From NCBI GenBank assembly GCA_016748015.1, contig JAAOMT010000631.1, forward strand, positions 50,214 to 84,854: 34,641 nt of DNA, read 5' to 3'. The notes beneath the pieces were generated by a model. The model did no database searches and was not told the origin of the DNA. It saw only the letters and a program-made list of their open reading frames with translations. Below are positions 1-10,449 of this stretch, one piece after another. The position numbers were made by a program, and so were the translations under genes. This DNA is from Geosiphon pyriformis. Lineage: Eukaryota > Glomeromycota > Glomeromycetes > Archaeosporales > Geosiphonaceae. The stretch's first letter is position 1. The number at the start of each line of letters is the position of its first letter.

Positions 1-2442
1 GTTTGATTTTTTAATTATTAATTTTTGTATTTATAAATATTATTATAAATAAGTTAATAAAGTTTAAAACAGTTTTATTAATTAGCAGTTTTTTTGTTTT
101 TTTTAAATCAAATAGAAATATAGTAATAAAAATATTATTTTCTATAATTATAACAAATAAAATAATATTTAATGTGTTTAATTTCAAAAAATAAATAATA
201 AACTAATTTTTTGATATAATAAAAAAACTTAAATAGCTTTAAAAATTTGAAATTATAAATGTGAATTTTTTAAATTTTTGATGTATTGTTTTTATTATTA
301 ATTAGTATTATTAAAAATTGGTTGATAAGTAATTATTGTTAATTTTCAATTATTTATTAATATTTAAATTAAAAAATTTTATTAGAATAGTTATTATAAT
401 TATAATTAAAAATAAAGTACATATATTATTAGTTGTAATTATAATTAAGATATTAAAAAATAATATTGAGATAATTGGTATTATTTTTATAAAGCTTCAA
501 ATCTATAATTTAAAATTTAAAATCAATAATTAAAGTTTTAATATTGATTTTTCAATTGTTAATTAATTAATTAAAATTTATAATTAACTTTTATGTTATT
601 TTGCTTGCAATAATAGTTAAAAGTACAAATTTTTTGCAGTCATAGTTAATTTTGTAATAAATATAACTAATTTGAAAAACAATTATTGTTTCTATAATTG
701 TTATAATACTATAAAAATTAATATATGGTTTGATTATTAGTTAAGTATTTTTTAATTTTGGTTAATAAACTTATTAAATTATTTAAATTTAATAATTGCT
801 AAGTTCACAGTTTAAGTGTAATTCGCTTTTTGCTTGGCCAATTTAAAATTTCTGGTCAGTATAACTATTATTTAAAAATTACTTAATATAATAAATATAC
901 TTTTTAGAAAATACTATTGTATAATTTTCTAATAAACTGGTTTAAAATCTGAAATACTGTTTATTAATTGGAATTAATAACTTGAATTTGATAAAAGTAA
1001 TAATAAAAACATCTTAAATAAGTAATAACTGCTTTACTATCATCTTAATTTATTAATGCTATTATTATTATTAAAATATTACAAAAAAGTAATTTTGTCA
1101 AACTTTAATATTATAAATTAACAATATTTTAAAAAGAGTAAGAAATTATTTGTAATATTCTTATATTTTAACTATTGGCAATAATTGATTTTTCTATATT
1201 GTTAAATCATAATTAAGTGTTGTTTTTTTGTCAATAAACTTTTAAATTTTTATAATTAATATATAAATTATAGTGTTATTAGTAAAAAAAAATAAGCTCT
1301 TGATAATAGAAATGTTTCAAAAATTAATAGTACTAGTAATAAATTTATTGATACAATTGGAAGTAAGTTTTTTTGTTCTAATATTCCAAAATTTGAAAAT
1401 ATCAGGTTTTTAATAATTAAATCTAAAATAATTTTCGAAGTTTAAATTATAATAAGTTTTAAATCAATTTTTTTGTAATGTTTTTTTGATTGTTATCTTG
1501 TTTTTTTGATTCTGTATTTTTCTAATTACTAAAAATCTGAAATTTGGTGACAGTAAAAGTAATTGCAATAATAGAAATATAGATGATTTTAATCAAAATT
1601 CTTTGAAATACTTCTTGTATTTTTTAAGTAATCTGGTATTTTTGATGTTGCTTTAAACCAAAGATCTCTTTGTCTTTGTAATAAATAATAATATAATTTT
1701 TAATGGAATCTGAATTGTATTTTCTGAAATATAATAATAAAATAGTTTTAATAATAAAATAATTCTTAGCTTTTTTTATAAAAGTACTATTATTTTCTTT
1801 AAAATTGCTATTGGTATTTGTAATAATAGTCTAAATATTGTATTATTCATAATTAGTGGAAATTTTTTTTGAATGTAGTTATTGATTTTTAAATAGATTT
1901 CTGCAAAAGTATTCACGAAAATATATGATTGATAATAACAATTATTTTGTTTAAGCTTTTTACAAAAATCTGCTTTTATGAATTCTAAGTTTACTTTTTT
2001 TTTAAACTGTATCTTATTTTTTCATTTATGTAGAAATTAAATACAAATTTTACTGAAAAATAATTAATGATTAATCCCAAATTTTTTTAAAATAATTTTG
2101 CAAATTCCAAGTAGTTGATTTCTGTAAATTCTGATTTTGTTACTTTTATTAAATGATTGCTAATAATGCTTTGTTTTTTATGAATTATATCATAAAATAA
2201 GCACCAAATATTATGGATAATTATATAATTTAATAGTCTGTATATTAATGCTGTAAATTAATAATGTAATATAAAACTTTTGATAAATTTAAAATTTTTT
2301 AAAATGGAGCTTTTTGCATAATAAACAGAAATTTAAATTGTAATAATTGGTAATACTCTGTGTTTTACTTTTTTGGCATGATAACTAGTTTATTTTGGTG
2401 TTTTTTAATTTTTTAGTAAGCAATTCAATTATTAATATGTTA
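1..2442. other. AT-rich gene-free block, left part
   Basis: Extremely AT-rich sequence dominated by A and T runs, with very few CpG dinucleotides. I see no coding frame with protein-like composition: the only open stretch (336-533) would encode an Ile/Lys/Asn-rich string typical of random AT-rich DNA. No tRNA, rRNA or gene-like splice pattern was recognised. The block is interrupted at 2443 by a Tc1-like element that is visibly less degenerate than its surroundings. It probably represents old decayed repeats or heterochromatin, which is an inference from composition only. Confidence 0.6.
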
Positions 2443-2470
2443 CACTCGGCCGAAAAAAGTCATGAGACAC
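2443..2470. repeat. Left terminal inverted repeat of Tc1-like element
   Basis: 28 bp starting CACTCGGCCGAAAAAAGTCA, immediately after a TA dinucleotide. It matches the complement of 3746-3773 with three mismatches. Confidence 0.92.
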
Positions 2471-2667
2471 TTTACATTTTTATTATTTTGTGTTCTATGA
2501 ATGATCAAAATATCTATAAAAATTTATTTATAACTATATTAGCTATCTATAAATAGTAAGGAATGTATTAAAATAACAATTATTAATCAAAACAAAGACA
2601 TAATTAACAATATTTATTTCGCGTTTTTTTATCAACATAAAATTTTTCGGTTTTTTTTTTGATAAAC

Positions 2668-3706
2668 ATGAATATTCAAAAATCAAAAGTTCAAAGGAAA
2701 GAATTAAATGATTTTGAGCGTACTAAAATTATATTCTTACAGAAGAAGAAAAATCTGTACGTAAAATATCAGACAACTTAATTATCCTAAATCAACTATT
2801 CAAAATATACTTTCTCATTATAAAAAAACCAATACTATTGAATTCACACCCAGAAGTGATAGGCATTCTTTTTTTAATAAAAAAAACTACCAAAATATTA
2901 CAAAAAACAATTAAGAAGAATCCAAAAAGTACTCTCAAAGAAATTCAAGAAGATTTCAATAACAAAAATTTTAAAGTTTCAACAAAAACTATCGGTAATT
3001 ATTTACACAAGATTGGTCTTTACTCATGAATTGCTGCAAAAAAAACCATTATTAACTCAAATCCAACAAGAAAATCGACTTAATTGGTGTATTGAACATT
3101 CTCTTTGGACAATTAAAGAATGGAATAAAGTTATTTGGAGTGATTAATCAAAATTTTGTCTTTTTTCTGATGGACCTCAAAAAGTATGGAGAGAAAGAAG
3201 AACAAGATTTAACAAAGAAAATTTATCACCAACTATAAAGCATGGTGGAGGAGGAATTATGGTTTGGGGATGTTTTTGTGGAACTGGATTAAGTCCTTTA
3301 GTTTTAGTAAAAGGCATATTAAATTGGTTTGGATATATTGATCTTTTACAAAAACATTTATTACCATGGATTAATTATAAATTTTATAATAAACATTATT
3401 TATTTCAACAAGATAATGCCCCAATTCATACAGCTAAAGACTTGGATGGCTCAAAAACATCTCAATTTACTTTCTAAATGGCCAGCACAATCACCCAATT
3501 TGAATCCAATAGAGCATTTATGGGATTATTTACAAAAACAACTCAAAAAACGAAATCCGCACCCCGAAAATAATCACAAATTATTCTTCGCGTTACAAGA
3601 AGAATAGCAAGCAATTCCACGAAATATCTATATAAATTTGGTTACTAGTGTATCTAGACGTATTGAAGAATGTATTAGAAAGGAGGGTGGACCAACAAGT
3701 TATTAG
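2668..3706 (+). pseudogene. Tc1-like DDE transposase, degenerate
   Basis: It would catalyse cut-and-paste transposition of the surrounding element. The start at 2668 begins MNIQKSKVQRKELNDFERTK, typical of the Tc1 N-terminal helix-turn-helix. The frame is then lost, but fragments such as PKSTIQNILSHYKKT and KISDN continue the DNA-binding region in other frames. The catalytic core follows: the first Asp (codon 3142-3144, context VIWSD) is directly followed by a TAA stop where the family normally has Glu. The second Asp (3412-3414) lies in QQDNAPIHTA. The acidic third residue (GAG at 3512-3514) lies in SPNLNPIEHLWDYL, after a frameshift near 3435-3450. Other lesions include an early frameshift near 2740-2780 and stops near 3027 and 3605. 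The last recognisable residues, EGGPTSY, end at a TAG at 3704-3706. The DDE signature is recognisable, but no full-length product is possible. Confidence 0.9.
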
Positions 3707-3745
3707 GTATTAAATAAAATAAAAAGTTATTAAAGAAATAATAAA

Positions 3746-3773
3746 GTGTCCCATGACTTTTTTCCGCCAAGTG
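3746..3773. repeat. Right terminal inverted repeat of Tc1-like element
   Basis: 28 bp ending in CCGCCAAGTG and followed by TA. It is the inverted partner of 2443-2470 with three mismatches. Confidence 0.92.
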
Positions 3774-6345
3774 TAATTCTATGCTTATTCTTGCATTTTT
3801 TACAAAGCAATTTATAATGTTGTAAGTTCAGTGTTTTTTCTTAATAAATTAGTTTAAAAAATAACACAAAACAAAAAAAGACATAAAAATAAAAGAAATA
3901 ATAAATTTAAAATTAGTATATTATTAATAGTTATGATTAAAAACTATTGTTTTAATATTATTGAATTTTTTGAATAAATGTTATTAGTATTAGTTGCTTG
4001 AACAGATTTAACGTATTAAATATAAGTAATTTTTACAAGATAAATAGTAATTTATAAATTTAGATTGTGAATAATTATAGTGATTTTATTAGAAAAAAAT
4101 TTGCTTCAAGTGGTAAACTTAATAATTTTTGAATAAATAGTTGATAGAAAAATTGATTTTTTTGCTTTTAATATTATCATTATATATATATATATATATT
4201 TTCATAATATAAAATTCCTGAAATTAATAATAATATTTACACTTTTTTTGAGTTATTATTGAAATTTTCAAAATTTTTTCTGGTATTTTTGATATTATAT
4301 TATCTGATAATTTCTAATATATAATTTATTAATTTATGTTATATTTAATTATTAATTTTTTTTTTCTATTATTTTATTAGTAACAATAGGTAAAAAATTG
4401 TTTTCATTAGTAAATAGTTTTAAAAAACCACCATTTTTTTAAAATTCCCAAAATTTATTAAATTAACTTTAAATTAAAATATAAAGTAGTCAAAGTTATA
4501 ATATTAATTATTGATAAAAGTATTTTAGTAAACACTAATCTCAAAAAATCAAAAATATATTTAATTAAGTTGTAATTGTCAAAAAAAAAATTTGAATGTT
4601 TTTAAAAAAGTAATTATTTTAATTTTATCTAAATTTAACAAAGTAATATTAATTTAATTACAATTAATAAGGTTGTAATAGAAAACTATTATAGAATTTG
4701 TTAAATTAAATTAAACTAATTTATTAGCTTTTAAATAATTTGTTTTAATTAGTAAAAGCTTAGTTTATATAACCAAAATTATTTGAAATATAAGTATTTA
4801 AAAACAAATAAATAAAATCAGAACTTTATTATTTATTTTGTTTATAAACATTATTGTATATAATTTTAAGAATTTTTTAAAAAGAGCTGGTAAAAAAACT
4901 TGTATTATAAATTACATATTTATTATTTATAATAAAGTAAAATATATTACTATTTATTTTAAAATTAAAAAAATCATTAAAAAAATTATTATATTTTTTT
5001 GATATTATAAAAATTATAAACACTATAATTATATTAAATTCAAATATAATTTTTTTAAAATTAACTTAAAAAATTTATTAAATATATGTTTTTAAAGATT
5101 AATTAAAGCTAGTTTGTTAGTCTTTATATAAAAAAAATTATATCTTATATTTAATTACTTTTAATAAAAAGACTTAAACTTAAATAATTTTTTTAATTGT
5201 GTTTTTGGTTTTTATTAATAATTTGAATATATTTTTAAATAAAGTATTTTTCAAGTTTAAGTTTTTTACTTTAAAATTAAAATTAAATATTCTAAAAAAA
5301 AATTTAGAGCTACTGTAAATAAAGTTTCAAATTTTTTTTTTAGATTAAATGTTTTATCTTTAACTGTTTTTTTTATACAATTTTTAATTATAGTTTTTAA
5401 ATTAAATATAATTTTGGATGTTTTTTTTGAAAAAATATTAATATGTTAACTTTAAATCTTAATGTTTTTGTTTTTTTATTTTTAAGTTAAGTGGTTTTAA
5501 AATTAAATTAGCTAAACTTTTAAGTTTTTTAAATTAAATATTATTTTTTCTATAAATAAGTCTTAAGTTTTTTTAATAATAAATTTGATTTAAAAAATTG
5601 CTATATGTAATATAAAAAAAACAATTTTGTTAAACAAAAAACATTGTAAAATAACATAAAAATGCAAAAAATTTAATATTTATTGTTACTAAATCGAAAT
5701 TAAGAAATCAGATTAGGCTTTATATTATAAACAAGTTTGATAAGATAAAAATCTTTATTTTTGGTCTGAATTTTAATTATTTAAATTCTAATATTTAAGT
5801 TATATGTAGTTTAAAACACTTAATTTGCTATATTGTTCTAAATAGTAATTAGATTTTACTTATTAAATCGATAAAAAAAAACATTAAAACAATCAAAAAA
5901 AATTAATAAACTAAAAATATTAATATTTAAGAGTAATATATAACTTTTTTAAAAAACTTTTTTAAGCTTAAAAAATAATAATACCATATTTTTAATATTA
6001 GTTAAATTAAAGAAACTGGTAAATAAAACATGTTTAATCATAAATTTAAGCAATTATATTATTAATTTAAAAACAGTACAATCAAAAAAAATTAAATAAT
6101 TTGGTTTAAAAATATATTAAAAAAAAGAAATTATTTTTTTATTTATTAAAATTAATTAATATACAAATTAGTAAGTTTTAATTTATTACTAAAAACTTTA
6201 TCAAAAATCTTAAGAATATTTTACAAAAAGTTATAATAAAAACAAAAACCAATTTAAACATTAAAAGATTTAACAAACTTAATTTTAATAAGAATATTTA
6301 AATTTATGTTGTTTTTGATAATTAATTTTATATTAATAAAACTAT
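3774..6345. other. AT-rich gene-free block, middle part
   Basis: The most AT-extreme part of the window: long A or T runs, almost no CpG, and no open frame with protein-like composition. A simple (TA)10 microsatellite lies at about 4180-4199. No transposon coding motif, tRNA or rRNA was recognised. Composition fits very old, heavily C-to-T-mutated repeats, but nothing in it identifies an ancestor. Confidence 0.6.
4180..4199. repeat. (TA)n microsatellite
   Basis: About ten uninterrupted TA units within AT-rich DNA. Confidence 0.9.
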
Positions 6346-6351
6346 ATAAGA

Positions 6352-6436
6352 CGAGTGGCTGGTCACATGTAAGTCACATTTAGTTATAGACACTTAGTTT
6401 GTTTATGTATACTAGACAGTGATTGGGCCGCACTCG
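6352..6436. repeat. Short terminal-inverted-repeat remnant (MITE-like)
   Basis: An 85-bp island of more normal composition inside the AT-rich block. It begins CGAGTGGCTGGTCAC and its complement from the other end begins CGAGTGCGGCCCAATCAC. The first six bases are identical and the next 10-15 are loosely similar. This suggests the ends of an internally deleted DNA transposon or a small foldback element. No clear target duplication was found. It could also be chance or a decayed structured RNA. Confidence 0.4.
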
Positions 6437-6910
6437 ATAGTATTAAATACCAAAGTAAAAGTTATTAAATTAAATTTTTTTTAATAATTAAGAATTGTTT
6501 TTTAAATATTATTAAAACAAATAATATTTTTAAAAAACAAAAAAAAAGCTTTAATTTTATCTTATTAATTTAAATTTGATAAGCAAATAAGATAATAATA
6601 TAATTGGTTAGAATTACATATTACAAGATAATTTGTTTGCTTTTAAAACCAGTAATAATTAGCTAGAATTTAGCATATTAAAGCGTTATTTAAAATAAAA
6701 TTAATTATTAAAATTAGTACTAATGTAAAAACACCAAAAAAATCAAAGCTATATTATTTTAAAAAAGAATAAGCTTTAAGTTAAGAAAATGGTATAAAAA
6801 CATCAAAAAAAATACTGTTTTCTAATATTTTAAAGAAATTAACCTTATATTTGATAAAAAAAAGAATTTGGTTTTTACTGTTTTTGTTTTTTTTAGTTAT
6901 TTAAACAGCA
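6437..6910. other. AT-rich spacer
   Basis: AT-rich DNA with no supportable gene, RNA or repeat structure between the small inverted-repeat remnant and the 57-bp tandem array. Confidence 0.5.
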
Positions 6911-7189
6911 GGACAATTCGAAACTCCAACTTGATTACTCATACAATCGATGATAATTTAGAACTTGGAACAATTCGAAACTCTGACTTATTTACTTATA
7001 TAATTGATGATAATTTAGAACTTGGACAATTTTAAACTCCAACTTGATTATTCACAAGGTCAGTAATAATTTAAAACTTGAGATAATTCAAAACTCTGAC
7101 TTGATTACTTACACAATTGATGATAATTTAAAACTTGGGACAATTTAAAACTCCAATTTGATTACTTACACGATTAATGATCATTCTGT
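6911..7189. repeat. 57-bp tandem repeat array (about 4.9 units) with dimeric higher order
   Basis: Unit starts are at 6913, 6970, 7026, 7083 and 7140, giving lengths 57, 56, 57 and 57 plus a partial fifth. Each unit runs from ACAATTCGAAACTC through GATGATAATTTAGAACTTG. Units 1, 3 and 5 share CTCCAA while units 2 and 4 share CTCTGA, so the array looks like an amplified 114-bp dimer. The length is a multiple of three. One plus-strand frame reads as a 19-residue repeat (unit 1: TIRNSNLITHTIDDNLELG), open through units 1-2 and largely again in unit 4, with stops and a 1-nt deletion elsewhere. It could be a minisatellite or the remains of a repetitive coding sequence. Confidence 0.9.
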
Positions 7190-8168
7190 TAAATAAGTAA
7201 TATTATATTATTATATAGCATTTTTAGTTATGGAAATATTGGTTTGCTTTACTGCAATTTTACCAGAATTAGCAGAATTTAAACTAAATCTAGCATCTAA
7301 GATAACTCATACTGACACTAAAAAGTTATGGATTATTGGGTATCACAGGTATGAGTTATAAACATAGGAAGTTTTTAACTACTAAATTAGTAGATTTAAA
7401 ATGCAATTGCTTATCACAGATTATGAATTATTTCAGTATAGATTATCTCAAGTTTGACTGTAAATGCAAAACATGCTAAAATATGTTAAGTTATACAATT
7501 ATTTTTTATGAAAAGTCTTTATATAATAGATTTTAAGATTAAAAATTTTTTCTAATTGGTAAATTCAAATTGAATGTACTTATTAAGATGCCAAACTAAA
7601 ACTGTTTTAGTTCAATTCATATTTCGAGCTAAATTTATATTAACATATTTTACAGCATATTCTAATTTCTATTTTGCAAATCTTATTGAATTATACAAAC
7701 TTTTAGCAAGTCATTGAATATTATCTGAAATTATTCTACCATTAAACACAAATTATTTTTTGTAATTCTAATCAGCAGAAGATTGATTAAATTTGCAGTT
7801 TTGCTGGCCAAAATAACTGATTTTTTACTTATGTTTTTAAATAGTTTAATGTGTATTATAAAAAAAATCAAAACATTTTAAAACCTTATTAGAAAATAGA
7901 AAATTTTAACTTTTATAAATATATTTGAAGTTTTCATTTCTTAAATTTTTTTTTAATAATTTAGATAGTTAATAAAAATATCCCCCCATTTTTTTTTGTT
8001 TTTCAATTTTAATTATGTTTCCTTTTTATGAATATCTTTAAAAACAAAGAATATGGGATAAGCATTTGAATTTCATCTTGGACACAACAACAACATAGAT
8101 GTGAAAAATTTCATTTTGCTCTAAAAAATTCGGAATTAACATAATTACTATTTAAATCTTTACTCACA
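7190..8168. other. Non-coding AT-rich spacer
   Basis: Less extreme in composition than 3.8-6.3 kb, but no protein-like frame was recognised. A short GGCC-containing stretch near 7800-7825 (TTTTGCTGGCCAAAATAACT) resembles a Tc1-type terminal repeat, but no partner end was found nearby. Confidence 0.45.
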
Positions 8169-8464
8169 TTAAACTCCATATTTCAAAATGTAAAAAGGTA
8201 TTCTTCTTTCATCATCAACACTAACAAACATAGCTGTTTAGTAATAATAAATTTATCAGTCACAGCAGGATTAATGAGAATTTTTGTACTAATTGGATAT
8301 TGTGTTTCGAAATAATCATAAATAGTGCTTTTAGGTAATTCTAGATTTCGAATATATAAGATTTCATTACTAATATAGTAATTTGAAAATTGAATTTGCA
8401 AATCTTTAAAATTTTGCTTGAATTTAAATATCCTTGTTTTAATATTATTCTCTATACGATTCGC
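8169..8464 (-). pseudogene. Fragment of an unrecognised protein-coding gene
   Basis: The minus strand is open from 8464 down to 8183 without an ATG. Its sequence is protein-like, including ELPKSTIYDYFETQYPIST and INPAVTDKFIITKQ. Near 8232-8238 the sensible reading jumps to another frame that continues as FVSVDDERRIPFYILKYGV and ends at a stop at 8169-8171. I do not recognise the family. The loss of frame, missing start and AT-rich setting point to a decayed exon or pseudogene fragment. An unannotated intron at the frame change is less likely because I see no fitting GT-AG pair. Confidence 0.4.
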
Positions 8465-9002
8465 TTATTTTAATAATTAGTTTGAAATAAAAATATTGTG
8501 TTTTATTTATCAAATATGCATACATATTAATTTTTTACTAAGAATGGATAATGTGCATCATTTATATAATTATTGTGTATCTGAAAGAATTATATACAAA
8601 TTCAAGATAAAGTTTATCTATAAAAGAGATAACCTATTAAAATCTTATCTTATCTTATAATACTGAAATGTCAGACATTTAATTAATATATTATAGATAA
8701 TCCTATCCTGATAATATTCTTCAAAGAATAAATAAAATAATTATATTTTAAAAAATTTCTTATCAGTTAGGTAATATAATAATAAATAATAATAATAATG
8801 AGCTTCCCCACAATGATTTTTTCATAAACTATAATAATAAATATTTATGAAATATCTTGCATAATATAATGGTAATATTAACTATATTTGATTTTAAAAT
8901 TTCTGATGATAGAATATTTAAGAATAAAACTTGGAGTAAAACTAAAAAACCAACCCATTCAAAAAAATTATTCTGCAAAGAAAAATAACTTTTTTTTAAA
9001 AA
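8465..9002. other. AT-rich spacer upstream of secreted-type pseudogene
   Basis: AT-rich DNA between the reverse-strand fragment and the forward-strand gene remnant. It contains a short (AAT)n run at about 8778-8799. A promoter for the gene at 9003 may lie here, but no specific element can be supported. Confidence 0.45.
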
Positions 9003-10259
9003 ATGAAGCAGTTTTTCTTCGCCGTTTATTTTAATAATTACCTCTTGATTATTTCAATACTTTTATCTTTTTTTATTTTAGTCATTAAAAGTTCATCAAT
9101 TAATGAAATAGTATACCCAATTGATACAAAGAGATGTAAATACATTCGCGAAATAATTTATTTCGAGCAAGATGGAACAATTATGTTAGGGTGTACTTAT
9201 AATTATTACAGTTTTTCTGCATACTTTAAGCTTACACCTAACGGTCAATTGTCTCGAAACGAAGAAAAAGATTATGGAGGCAAGAGTAATATAACTGACA
9301 TTTATCCTCTTAACTCTAATTATCTTTTGGTAGAATATGGAAATCAAGCCAAAATATTCTTATGGAACGGAACATTAGTTCAAAGGTTTCTATTAAATAA
9401 CTCTTTGAAATAAAATCTGCTTAACTTTAAAAATAAAAAATAATATTGATAATGCATAACGCTTTACCTAGTGATATAGAATTAGGTAAAGGGGACAAGT
9501 CAATAAAAAGTAATATTCAAAAGGACAAATTTCTTATTTTGAAAAAAAAAGATAATATAACAGAAATCGAGTGGACTATTTATAATATTCCGTAAGTTAG
9601 TAAATTTAATAAATTTGAAAATATTCAATATATAAATCCCAATAATTTTCAACATTCAATTTATATCTAGGACTGAATCCAATCAAAATATCAAACCAAT
9701 TTTTGTTACTAAAAAGCTTGAATTAAAAGGAAATTTAACATCGTATCCATCCCCTTTTGCCACAACTGAAGGAGGCTTTGGATATGCATATATTGTTAAT
9801 AATTCTCCCATTATTGATTCTCCCAGTATAAACATAACAAGATATTCGGTATATGTCACATTTTGGGAGCCAGAAATAACTGATTTTGGTCCTCATTTTC
9901 TACTCTTTCAATATGGCGCAATTGATTTGTCGATCGGACCATGTGATGTTCAAATAGATGGTTTGGGTTATTATTGTTACCTAGAGCTAAGAACAACGGA
10001 ATCTGGAATTTAAAAAAATATATGAATTTACAATAGCATTTCTTCAAAGTGAAGCAGTGTTAAAATATGACACAATTTATAAAACTGCTCATTACATTGT
10101 ACTTAAGCAATCAAATTTGACATATGTAAAGACATATTACTGTATTATGAAAGTAAAATTCAGAGATTCTTTGATCAAGTATTTGCTTTAAGTGTATATA
10201 ACCAATTTAGAAACCAGAAGCCTACACCAGAGCCTATAAACCAAATCTTTATGATATAA
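9003..10259 (+). pseudogene. Secreted or signal-anchored protein of unknown function, frameshifted
   Basis: Starts MKQFFFAVYFNNYLLIISIL with a strongly hydrophobic stretch at residues about 11-30, a signal peptide or anchor. It is followed by a Tyr/Asn-rich extracellular-type sequence such as EEKDYGGKSNITDIYPLNS and VEYGNQAKIFLWNG, with possible N-glycosylation sites. The frame stops at 9411. Protein-like reading resumes in another frame at about 9452 (ALPSDIELGKGDKS) and passes a plausible GT-AG intron from about 9591 (GTAAGT) to about 9670. It continues (TEGGFGYAYIVNNS, GPHFLLFQYGAIDLSIGPCD) to a stop near 10012. Two further frame changes, near 10005 and 10150, carry it to NQKPTPEPINQIFMI and a TAA at 10257-10259. 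Such proteins remind me of large extracellular proteins of arbuscular mycorrhizal fungi, but I cannot name the family. Function unknown. Confidence 0.55.
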
Positions 10260-10449
10260 CAAGTAATTGATTTTAAAATGTAAAATGTAAAATATGAAAT
10301 ATAAATCTTATTTACTACATCGAATAAAAAGTATGATTCTTGAAAATTCTGTATCTAAACGTTTAAGTAAAAGTTCTAATTGGTTTAAATAGACGGATAT
10401 GTACTTTAATAAAGACTTAATCTTCCAATCTATACTATCATTTTGAAAT
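10260..10449. other. Convergent intergenic spacer
   Basis: 190 bp between the 3' ends of the forward secreted-type pseudogene and the reverse dynein gene. It presumably holds the dynein polyadenylation signals, but no specific signal can be assigned with confidence. Confidence 0.4.

Larger units (their letters stand above)
2443..3773 (+). mobile_element. Tc1/mariner-like DNA transposon, non-autonomous (dead transposase)
   Basis: A 1331-bp element bounded by 28-bp terminal inverted repeats (2443-2470 and 3746-3773). The repeats begin CACTCGGCCG on the left and CACTTGGCGG on the complement of the right, and differ at only three positions. The element is flanked on both sides by TA (2441-2442 and 3774-3775), the target duplication expected for Tc1/mariner insertion. 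Inside lies one transposase-derived region on the plus strand with the usual order: N-terminal helix-turn-helix, then DDE catalytic core. Overall size, terminal repeats, TA target and catalytic motifs agree on the superfamily. The coding region is broken, so movement would need a transposase supplied from another copy. Confidence 0.93.

Noticed and set aside
336..533. 65-codon open frame in AT-rich DNA
   Set aside because: Almost only Ile, Lys, Asn, Leu and Phe; expected by chance at this base composition, with no motif.
1..8168. Mitochondrial DNA or CRISPR-like array in the AT-rich block
   Set aside because: No mitochondrial genes, and the only regular repeats (57 bp) are direct head-to-tail units without spacers.
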